Positions 1 to 5,688 of a stretch of DNA of 7,384 nt are shown one piece after another. A program made the translations under genes and the position numbers. A model generated the notes under the pieces. That model ran no database searches. It was given only the letters and a program-made list of their open reading frames with translations, and was not told the origin of the DNA. Source of the DNA: an uncultured Variovorax sp. (GTDB lineage Bacteria > Pseudomonadota > Gammaproteobacteria > Burkholderiales > Burkholderiaceae); NCBI GenBank assembly GCA_946478645.1, contig CAMLCW010000257.1, positions 1-7,384 on the forward strand, written 5' to 3'. Each line of letters starts with the position of its first letter. The first letter of the stretch is position 1.

Positions 1-608
1 CGGCGCGCGTCATCCAGGCGCTCGCCGACACGCTCGCGCCCGACGCGATCCTCACCAACGGTGCCGGCAACTACAGCGCCTGGGCGCACCGCTACTACCC
101 GTTCTCGCGGCCGCACACCCAGCTCGCGCCGACCAGCGGCGCCATGGGCTACGGCGTGCCGGCCGCCATCGCAGCCAAGCTGCAGCATCCGTCGCGGCAG
201 GTGGTGTGCCTGGCCGGCGACGGCTGCTTCCTCATGACCTCGCAGGAGCTCGCGACCGTGAGGCGGCACGGGCTGGCGATCGTCTTCATCGTCTTCAACA
301 ACGGCATGTACGGCACCATCCGCATGCACCAGGAGATGCACTACCCCGGCCGCCCCATCGGCACCGACCTGTGCAACCCCGACTTCGTGCGCTATGCGCA
401 GTCGTTCGGGCTCGAGGCCGAGCGCGTGGCGCGCACCGAGGACTTTGCGCCCGCGCTGCAACGCGCGCTGGCGGCGGGCGGCGCGGCGCTCATCGAGCTT
501 GCGATCGAGCCCGAGATCTTGACGCCGCGCGCCACGCTCAGCGAACTGCGCGAGAAGGCGCTGCTGCAGCAGAAGCAAAAGCAGCAGCAACAGCGCGCCG
601 CGGCCTGA
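1..608 (+). CDS. Thiamine-diphosphate-dependent enzyme, acetolactate synthase-like (C-terminal part, 5' truncated by window edge)
   Basis: The reading frame is open from base 3 and gives 201 residues before the TGA at 606-608. It is the C-terminal TPP-binding domain of the acetolactate synthase/benzoylformate decarboxylase superfamily, cytoplasmic enzymes that make or break C-C bonds next to a carbonyl. The diagnostic motif is visible: GDG (216-224), 24 residues, then NN (297-302), which together hold Mg2+ and the diphosphate. The preceding segment around SGAMGYGVPAAIAAK is also typical. The domains that would carry the catalytic glutamate and the FAD-like middle domain lie outside the window, so the substrate cannot be assigned. 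True acetolactate synthase, sulfoacetaldehyde acetyltransferase, glyoxylate carboligase and alpha-keto acid decarboxylases are all possible. Being next to a Bug protein and a NIPSNAP protein favours a catabolic rather than a branched-chain amino acid role. The C-terminus ends in an odd Lys/Gln-rich tail (about 563-605). Confidence 0.9.
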   Translation, partial: ARVIQALADTLAPDAILTNGAGNYSAWAHRYYPFSRPHTQLAPTSGAMGYGVPAAIAAKLQHPSRQVVCLAGDGCFLMTSQELATVRRHGLAIVFIVFNNGMYGTIRMHQEMHYPGRPIGTDLCNPDFVRYAQSFGLEAERVARTEDFAPALQRALAAGGAALIELAIEPEILTPRATLSELREKALLQQKQKQQQQRAAA

Positions 609-625
609 CACGATTCATCACCACC

Positions 626-631
626 AAGGAG
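626..631 (+). promoter_or_regulatory. Shine-Dalgarno sequence of the first Bug gene
   Basis: AAGGAG lies 9 bases upstream of the ATG at 641. It decides the start of this gene, because the same frame stays open far upstream (to about 206) through the TPP-enzyme gene. The ATG at 641 also opens directly into a classical signal peptide. Confidence 0.85.
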
Positions 632-640
632 ACAAAACAC

Positions 641-1618
641 ATGAACAAACTGCTGCGGGCTTCGGCCCTCGCGGCCCTGGGCGCCTGCGCGCTCACGCAG
701 GCCCATGCACAGGGCGCGGCCGAGTTCCCGGTGCGTCCGATCCGCATCGTGGTGCCGTTTGCGGCCGGCGGCGCCACCGACGTGATCGCGCGCGTGGTGG
801 GCCAGAAGATGTCGGACGCGCTCGGCCAGCCGGTCGTGGTCGACAACAAGGCCGGCGCCAACGGCAACATCGGCGCCGTGACCGTGGCGCGCGCCGCGCC
901 CGACGGCTACACCATCCTCATGGCCACGTCGAGCCACGCGATCAATGCCACGCTCTACCGCAAGCTCGACTACAGCCTCACGAAGGACTTCGCCGCGCTT
1001 TCGAACCTCGCGTCGGTGCCGCTGGTGCTGGTGGTGAACCCCGGCGTGCCGGCGCGCAGCGCGGGCGAGTTCGCGGCCCATGCCAAGGCCCAGGGCGACA
1101 AGCTCAACTTTGCCTCAGGCGGCACCGGCACGGCCGCGCACCTCGCGGGCGAGCAGTTCAACACGCTGGTCGGTGCCCGCATGATGCATGTGCCGTACAA
1201 GGGCGGCGCGCTCGCCCAGACCGACCTCATCGGCGGCCAGGTGCAGGCGATGTTCGCGAATCTGCCCGAAGTGCTCACGCAGGTGCAGGCCGGCAAGCTG
1301 CGGCCGCTCGCGGTCACCGGCAAGGCACGGCGCAGCAACCTGCCCGAGGTGCCGACTTTCGCCGAAGCCGGCTATCCGCAGATGGACGCGCGCTCGTGGT
1401 TCGGCCTGTTCGCGCCGGCCGGCACGCCGGCGCCGGTGGTGGCCAGGCTGTCGGCATCGATCGCCGCGGCCGTGGCCGACCCCGCCGTGCAGGCGCGCCT
1501 GAAGGAACTCGGCGCCGATCCCATCGGCGACCGGCATGAGGCCTTCCAGCCGTTCGTTGCGCAAGAGGTCAAGCGCTGGGGTGCGCTGGTCGAGCGTTCC
1601 GGTGCCACGGTCGACTGA
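641..1618 (+). CDS. Bug/TctC-family tripartite tricarboxylate-type periplasmic binding protein
   Basis: The product is 325 residues, the normal length for the Bug family of extracytoplasmic receptors that bind small organic acids, amides or aromatic acids. Residues 1-23 form a Sec signal peptide: a positive start (MNKLLR), an Ala/Leu core and an AHA cleavage site before Q24. The mature protein starts with the family signature PVRPIRIVVPFAAGGATDV (30-48). Further hallmarks are GQPVVVDNKAGANGNIGA (62-79), VARAAPDGYT (82-91), the second ligand loop near GTGTAAHL (161-168), HVPYKGG (183-189), DLIGGQVQ (195-202), LPEVPTFAEAGYP (234-246) and a closing RWGALV (312-317). It follows the TPP enzyme by 32 bases and precedes the NIPSNAP gene, so it probably delivers or senses the substrate of that pathway. 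No TctA/TctB partner is present. The ligand cannot be read from the sequence. Confidence 0.94.
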   Translation: MNKLLRASALAALGACALTQAHAQGAAEFPVRPIRIVVPFAAGGATDVIARVVGQKMSDALGQPVVVDNKAGANGNIGAVTVARAAPDGYTILMATSSHAINATLYRKLDYSLTKDFAALSNLASVPLVLVVNPGVPARSAGEFAAHAKAQGDKLNFASGGTGTAAHLAGEQFNTLVGARMMHVPYKGGALAQTDLIGGQVQAMFANLPEVLTQVQAGKLRPLAVTGKARRSNLPEVPTFAEAGYPQMDARSWFGLFAPAGTPAPVVARLSASIAAAVADPAVQARLKELGADPIGDRHEAFQPFVAQEVKRWGALVERSGATVD

Positions 1619-1649
1619 AGCCCGTTCCCAACATCATCATCATCAAGCC

Positions 1650-1654
1650 AAGGA
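1650..1654 (+). promoter_or_regulatory. Shine-Dalgarno sequence of the NIPSNAP gene
   Basis: AAGGA is placed 11 bases before the ATG at 1666. It follows a short CAT-repeat stretch (about 1632-1645) in the 47-base gap after the Bug gene. It supports independent translation initiation at 1666. Confidence 0.7.
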
Positions 1655-1665
1655 AAACACAGCCC

Positions 1666-1983
1666 ATGCTCTACGACGTACGCACCTACACCTGCCGCCC
1701 CGGCACCCTCAAGCGCCACCTCGCGCTCTATGCCGAGCACGGCTTCGACGTGCAGCGGCGCCATCTCGGCGAGCCGCTGGCCTACCTGCAGACCGAGACC
1801 GGCAACGTCAACAGCTACACGCACATCTGGGTCTTCGCCGATGCCAAGGACCGCGCCGACAAGCGCGCCGCGATGCAGCGCGACCCGGCCTGGGCCGGCT
1901 ACCTCGAGAAGAGCGCCGAGGCCGCCTACCTCGTCTCGCAGGAGACGAAGCTCATGGTGCCGACCGCGTTCTTCAAGCCTTGA
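1666..1983 (+). CDS. NIPSNAP-family small protein (dimeric alpha+beta barrel fold)
   Basis: This 105-residue protein opens with MLYDVRTYTCRPGTL, the typical first beta strand and turn of NIPSNAP proteins (Y-E/D-x-R-x-Y-x-x-x-PG). It continues with an amphipathic helix (14-26), a short strand around LAYLQTETGNVN (38-49), the conserved YTHIWVFAD strand (51-59), then RAAMQRDPAWAGYL (67-80), where family members usually have a similar D-P-x-W motif. The length fits a single-domain bacterial member. The family has a ferredoxin-like barrel fold and normally dimerises. The biochemical role of bacterial members is largely unknown, though they often sit in catabolic operons for aromatic or organic acids. 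Here it is the last gene of the plus-strand unit, 47 bases after the Bug gene. No signal peptide is seen, so it is expected in the cytoplasm, perhaps as a small isomerase-like or accessory protein of the TPP-enzyme pathway. That role is inferred from position only. Confidence 0.86.
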   Translation: MLYDVRTYTCRPGTLKRHLALYAEHGFDVQRRHLGEPLAYLQTETGNVNSYTHIWVFADAKDRADKRAAMQRDPAWAGYLEKSAEAAYLVSQETKLMVPTAFFKP

Positions 1984-2007
1984 GGCTTTCGGCGCAACGG
2001 CCGCGCA

Positions 2008-3006
2008 TCACTCGAGCGTGAGGCCGATGTCCTTCACCAGCGCGCCCCAGTCCTGCAGGTCCTGCCGGATCGTGGCGGCAAACTGTTCCGGCGTGTTCTG
2101 CGGCAGGTCGTTGAAGTTCATCTCGTGCATGCGGCGCACCACCGCCGGGTCGCGCAGCACCTGGTTCACAGCGTCGTTGAGCTTCTTCACGATGGCCGGC
2201 GGTGTCTTGGCCGGCGCCAGCAGGCCGTACCAGGCGTAGTTCTTGAACGGGTAGCCGCTCTCGGTCATGGTCGGCACGTCGGGCAGCATCGGGATGCGCG
2301 AGGGGCCGCTGTTGGCCAGCGCCCGGATGCGGCCCGCGCGCACGATCTCCACGGTGGTCGAGATGTCGGCGAACGCCGCATCCACCTGGCCGGCCACGAG
2401 GTCCTGCACGCAGGGGCCGCTGCCCTTGTAGGGCACATGCGTCATCACCAGGCCGGCCTGCTTCTTGAGGCTTTCCATCGCGAGGTGCCCGCCCGAGCCC
2501 GCGCCCCACGAGCAGTAGTTGAGCTTGTCGGGGCGCGCCTTGGCGTAGGCGACGAACTCCTGGATCGTCTTCACCGGCAGGTCTTTGCGCACCAGCAGCA
2601 GGTTGCCGCCGCGGCCGATCTGGACCACCGGGGCGAAGTCTTTCACCGGGTCGTAGGGGAGCTTCTTGTACAGGCTCGGGTTCACCACCATGGCCGCGGC
2701 GTAGGTGAACAGCAGCCGCTGGCCGTCGGGCGCCGCGCGCGCGACGAGTTCGGCGCCGAGGATGCCGTTCGCGCCGGGCCGGTTGTCGACGATGAAGGTC
2801 TGCCCGAGCGACTTGCCGAGCGCGTCGGCGAACACGCGCGCAATGGTGTCGGTGCCGCCCGCAGGCGCGGTCGGCACCACGAGCGTGACGGGCTTGTCGG
2901 GATAGCCATCGGCATGCGCGTGGCCAGCGGCGGCCAGGCAGGCGGCCGCGAGCGCGCCGCAGGCGAGTGCGTGCAGGCGTCGGTGAAGGAAAAGCGGGCT
3001 CGTCAT
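2008..3006 (-). CDS. Bug/TctC-family periplasmic binding protein (last gene of the minus-strand operon)
   Basis: The product has 332 residues from the ATG at 3004-3006. A longer frame back to a TTG at 3039 exists, but the ATG has a good Shine-Dalgarno and opens a signal peptide. Residues 1-32 are MTSPLFLHRRL, an Ala-rich hydrophobic core and an AHA site before D33. Family motifs follow in order: YPDKPVTLVVPTAPAGGTDTIAR (35-57), FIVDNRPGANGILGAELVARAAPDG (71-95), PYDPVKDFAPV (117-127), GSGGHLAMESL (170-180), THVPYKGSGP (189-198), DLVAGQVDAAF (202-212), LPDVPTMTESGYP (241-253) and DWGALV (319-324). It is unlike the plus-strand Bug in the first ligand loop (TAPAGG rather than FAAGG) and in having Cys165 and Cys199 in the mature domain. 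It lies 29 bases after the sulfatase-like gene and ends 24 bases from the convergent NIPSNAP stop. The ligand is unknown. Confidence 0.94.
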   Translation of the reverse strand: MTSPLFLHRRLHALACGALAAACLAAAGHAHADGYPDKPVTLVVPTAPAGGTDTIARVFADALGKSLGQTFIVDNRPGANGILGAELVARAAPDGQRLLFTYAAAMVVNPSLYKKLPYDPVKDFAPVVQIGRGGNLLLVRKDLPVKTIQEFVAYAKARPDKLNYCSWGAGSGGHLAMESLKKQAGLVMTHVPYKGSGPCVQDLVAGQVDAAFADISTTVEIVRAGRIRALANSGPSRIPMLPDVPTMTESGYPFKNYAWYGLLAPAKTPPAIVKKLNDAVNQVLRDPAVVRRMHEMNFNDLPQNTPEQFAATIRQDLQDWGALVKDIGLTLE

Positions 3007-3014
3007 GGGTTCTG

Positions 3015-3020
3015 TCTCCT
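3015..3020 (-). promoter_or_regulatory. Shine-Dalgarno sequence deciding the start of the minus-strand Bug gene
   Basis: On the minus strand AGGAGA lies 8 bases before the ATG at 3004-3006. This makes that ATG the start rather than the TTG at 3037-3039, which overlaps the stop codon of the upstream gene and has no ribosome site of its own. Confidence 0.85.
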
Positions 3021-3035
3021 GGAAATCGGGGTCGT

Positions 3036-4331
3036 TCAATGGATGCCGAAGCGCGCCTGCGTGCCCTGTTCGATCATGTCAGCGCCCACGCGGTACAGGT
3101 TGCGCGAGACGTAACTGGGCACTTCGCGCGCGCGCTGCCGCAGCCATTCGGCCTTGAGCGCACGCGCTTCGGCGATCTCGGGGGCTTCGCCACTGGCGGT
3201 GGCGAGCAGGTCGATCACGTGCAGCGCGAGCTGGCATTGGCCGTCGGCGGCCAGCGTGCGCGCACGCTCGATCACGCCGCGCTTGTCGGTGATCGCATCG
3301 GCCACCGCGCGGCCCACGGCCTCGGGCGCGGCCGGATGAAGCGAGGTCGGGTTGCGGTCCCACCAGCCGTTCTCCGAGCGGTAGATGTCGCGCACGATGT
3401 AGCCCGGGTCGCCATAGGTGGGCTTCATCCAGTCGACCGCGAACAGCTCGTCCGGAAAGCGGATGCACGCGAGGATGCCGCGCTCGTTGAGGCCTTCGTT
3501 CATGAGCCGCACCACCTCGGCGCGCAGCCACCGCAGCGCGCGCGCCGTGTGCGTGAGCACGTGCCGCACCTGTTCTTCGCCCTCGAGCGTGGCGCCGAAC
3601 TCGCGCACCGCCTTGCGCGCGCCCAGCGCCGCCAGCGCGTCGAGCGTGTCGGCCCAGCGCACCGTGTCGCGCATGGTGCGGAAAGGCGTGCCGATGTTGG
3701 GGATCGAGTCGATCAGTGCCGCGCCGCCATAGAGCACGCGCTGCGCCGGGCTCCACAGCGCGATCGCGTCGTCGGTCTCCGAAGGCGCCCAGCGTAGCTC
3801 GATGCGCTGTTCGCCGCTGCCGATCTGCAGCAGGTCGCCGAAGGTCTCGGTCGGCGGGTGCGTCACGAGCCGGCGCTCGAAGAAGCCCGCGGGGCGGTTG
3901 AACTGGATCTCGGCCATGCGGTGCTGCAGCGCCATGGTCTCGCCGTAGCGCGCGAGCCGGCGCGGCACGTTGCGGTGCGCGATGATGCGCGGCGGCGCAT
4001 CGCCGCGCGCGGCGGCATGCGCGAGCCACATTGGCACGCCGGCGTTGTAGCCGATGTGGCCGTGGCTGAAGCACAGCGCATGCACCGGCGCGTCGCTGAG
4101 CCGGCGCACCGCCTCGATCATCCCCGCGGTCACCGAGCCGCCCGGGCCGGCATCGACCACGACCAGCCCCGCATCGGTCTCGGCCACGAACGACTGGCCC
4201 TGCCCGCGCAGGATGTGAAGACCCGGCGCCACGGTCTCGGTGCCGGTGCCGACGATGAGGAACGGCTTTTCTTCTTTTTCTTCTTGTTGTTCTTTCGTTG
4301 AACGGTCTGGCTTCGAAGCGATGGCGGTCAT
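3036..4331 (-). CDS. Metallo-beta-lactamase-fold protein, alkyl-sulfatase-like, with degenerate metal site
   Basis: The product has 431 residues. After a charged leader (8-22), residues about 30-250 follow the metallo-beta-lactamase fold: GLHILRGQGQSFVAETDAGLVVVDAGPG (37-64), SHGHIGYNAG (89-98), APSETDDAIALW (182-193) and VLYGGAALIDSIPN (199-212). Residues about 255-400 resemble the alkyl-sulfatase dimerisation domain, with YGDPGYIVRDIYRSENGWWD (306-325) followed by NPTSLHP. The C-terminal SCP2-like domain of full alkyl sulfatases of the SdsA1 type is missing, which explains the shorter length. Known members are zinc hydrolases of sulfate esters, but here the HxHxDH motif reads HGHIGY, and the expected later ligands at about 189, 203 and 245 are Ala, Gly and Phe. 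Hydrolytic activity is therefore doubtful. There is no signal peptide. Its ATG overlaps the stop of the upstream DUF1254 gene by four bases (ATGA), and AAGGA (4341-4345) sits 9 bases before it, implying coupled translation. Confidence 0.82.
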   Translation of the reverse strand: MTAIASKPDRSTKEQQEEKEEKPFLIVGTGTETVAPGLHILRGQGQSFVAETDAGLVVVDAGPGGSVTAGMIEAVRRLSDAPVHALCFSHGHIGYNAGVPMWLAHAAARGDAPPRIIAHRNVPRRLARYGETMALQHRMAEIQFNRPAGFFERRLVTHPPTETFGDLLQIGSGEQRIELRWAPSETDDAIALWSPAQRVLYGGAALIDSIPNIGTPFRTMRDTVRWADTLDALAALGARKAVREFGATLEGEEQVRHVLTHTARALRWLRAEVVRLMNEGLNERGILACIRFPDELFAVDWMKPTYGDPGYIVRDIYRSENGWWDRNPTSLHPAAPEAVGRAVADAITDKRGVIERARTLAADGQCQLALHVIDLLATASGEAPEIAEARALKAEWLRQRAREVPSYVSRNLYRVGADMIEQGTQARFGIH

Positions 4332-5683
4332 GCGGTGGTGTCCTTGGTGGCGGTGAGCGGCGGCAGCAGGTAGCGGCCGTCGAGCATTTCGGCGCGCGGC
4401 ATGTAGGCGCGCAGGCAGAGGTAGAAGGCGCCTTCGGGGGCCGGCAGCCAGTTGGCCTCGGCGGCGGGATCGGTGGGCCGCGCGTGTGCGATGTGCAGCG
4501 TGAGGCCGCCGTCGGCGTCGTGCTGCAGGCCCGGCGTGCGGTCGCCGATGGCGTAGCGGTCGATCGGGTTGTCCACCAGCATGTAGTCGCGCGCGTCGTA
4601 CATCGTGAGCGACCAGAAGGCATCGACCGGCGGCAGTGCGCCGGGCGCAAAACGCAAGGTGTAGCTGCGCGCGCCCGTGAGCGGCTCGCCCGCCGCGTCG
4701 TGCCAGGCCATCGGGTAGGTCGCTTCGCGGCTTTCGAGCATGCCGATGTACTTGAGCGCCACCAGCGCGCGCGCCAAGTGGTCGTCGCCGAAGCTGCCTT
4801 CGACCAGGGGCATCTGCACCCAGCCCGACGTGGTGGTGCGGCCCGACTGCGCAGCACGCAGGCGCGGCAGCACGGTGTCGAGCGCGGCCTGCAGCGCGGC
4901 GCGGCGGCGCTCGTCATCGAGCGGCCCCGCGCCGGCGCCGAGGCCGAGCGCCGCATAGCGCGCGAGCCTTGCCGCATCGGCGGGCGGTGGCGCGTTCTCG
5001 CGCAATGCCGCGTTCACCTGCGCGGCGAAGTGCGCGGCCGTGAGCGGCGCCTTCGGGTCGCAGGCCGGATCGAAGGCGCGCGGCAGCGAGGCACGGCCGG
5101 CCTGCCAGTCGGCCAGCGTGCGCACCGTGAAGCCGTCCTGCAGCGCGTTGACCGCGGGCACGTCCTCCGGCCCGTCGACCAGCAGGCGGCCGATGATCCA
5201 GAGCCAGCGCGTGGGCGCTTCGATGCGTGCGCCCGGTGCGTCGAAGGCCGCGGGCAGCGTGCCGCGCCACCCCGGCGGCGTGACCACGAACGCGCGCGCT
5301 GCCGTGCCCGTGAGGCGCTGGCCGAGGTGCGCGAAGGGGTTGGTGAAGAAGTCGAGCAGGCCCAGCACGTAGTAGCGGCCGGCGGTGTCGGGCTCGTCGA
5401 TCACGAGCGGGCCTTGGCCGAGGTCGAGCCAGGCATTGGTGTAGATCGTGTCGTTGTTCGGCGTCACGACGCGGCTCTTGCCCGCGCGCAGCAGCTGGCG
5501 GGCGTGCGTGAACACGTTGCACCAGCGCTGCGGCCCGGGCGCCTCGCCGTGGGCCTCGGTGCGCCGGGGCGAGGTGGCCGCGCGCATGCGGCACATCTCG
5601 TAGAGCGGATAGGCGTAGACCACGGCCTCTTCGGCCAGGGCCTGGAGGGTGGTGTGCTCGTCGGTGGCGGCAGAAGGCTGCAT
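4328..5683 (-). CDS. DUF1254/DUF1214 domain protein (downstream paralogue)
   Basis: The product has 451 residues from the ATG at 5681-5683. The DUF1254 region covers about residues 15-170, with VVYAYPLYEMCRMRA (21-35), RVVTPNNDTIYTNAWLDL (71-88), GRYYVLGLLDFFTNPFAHLG (102-121) and TRWLWIIGRLLV (158-169). After a variable Ala-rich middle (about 200-285), the DUF1214 region covers about 335-445: DAFWSLTMYD (354-363), NPIDRYAIGDRTPGL (372-386), HARPTDP (400-406) and NWLPAPEGAFYLCLRAYMP (411-429). The family is widespread and usually unassigned biochemically. Many members are exported, but this one has no signal peptide. It is clearly paralogous to the next gene upstream (5689-7077), with the same motif order throughout. 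The start follows the upstream stop by five bases. An alternative TTG at 5690-5692 would overlap that stop, but the AGGG ribosome site is correctly spaced only for the ATG. The gene's stop overlaps the start of the sulfatase-like gene. Confidence 0.88.
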   Translation of the reverse strand: MQPSAATDEHTTLQALAEEAVVYAYPLYEMCRMRAATSPRRTEAHGEAPGPQRWCNVFTHARQLLRAGKSRVVTPNNDTIYTNAWLDLGQGPLVIDEPDTAGRYYVLGLLDFFTNPFAHLGQRLTGTAARAFVVTPPGWRGTLPAAFDAPGARIEAPTRWLWIIGRLLVDGPEDVPAVNALQDGFTVRTLADWQAGRASLPRAFDPACDPKAPLTAAHFAAQVNAALRENAPPPADAARLARYAALGLGAGAGPLDDERRRAALQAALDTVLPRLRAAQSGRTTTSGWVQMPLVEGSFGDDHLARALVALKYIGMLESREATYPMAWHDAAGEPLTGARSYTLRFAPGALPPVDAFWSLTMYDARDYMLVDNPIDRYAIGDRTPGLQHDADGGLTLHIAHARPTDPAAEANWLPAPEGAFYLCLRAYMPRAEMLDGRYLLPPLTATKDTTA

Positions 5684-5688
5684 CGCGT

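Noticed and set aside
206..640. Upstream extension of the first Bug gene to an ATG at 206
   Set aside because: The extension is an Arg-rich out-of-frame reading of the TPP-enzyme gene. The ATG at 641 has a strong ribosome site and starts a signal peptide.
1632..1645. Short CAT repeat upstream of the NIPSNAP gene as a regulatory repeat
   Set aside because: Only about four units are present, and it is too short to claim a role beyond an unstructured leader before the ribosome site.
1975..1988. Inverted repeat AAGCCT-TG-AGGCTT as an intrinsic terminator
   Set aside because: The stem is only six base pairs around a two-base centre, it overlaps the stop codon of the NIPSNAP gene, and it has no T-run on either strand.
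2008..3039. Longer minus-strand Bug gene starting at the TTG at 3037-3039
   Set aside because: The added 11 residues would precede the signal peptide, and the only good Shine-Dalgarno sequence (3015-3020) serves the ATG at 3004-3006.
2125..3114. A 329-codon plus-strand open frame antisense to the minus-strand Bug gene
   Set aside because: It is His/Arg/Val/Gly-rich with no recognisable motif or ribosome site. The antisense Bug protein is unambiguous.
3079..4977. A 632-codon minus-strand open frame spanning the sulfatase-like and DUF1254 genes in another frame
   Set aside because: The translation is almost all Arg, Ala, Pro and Gly with no domain. It crosses two real genes and is explained by scarcity of stop codons in GC-rich DNA.
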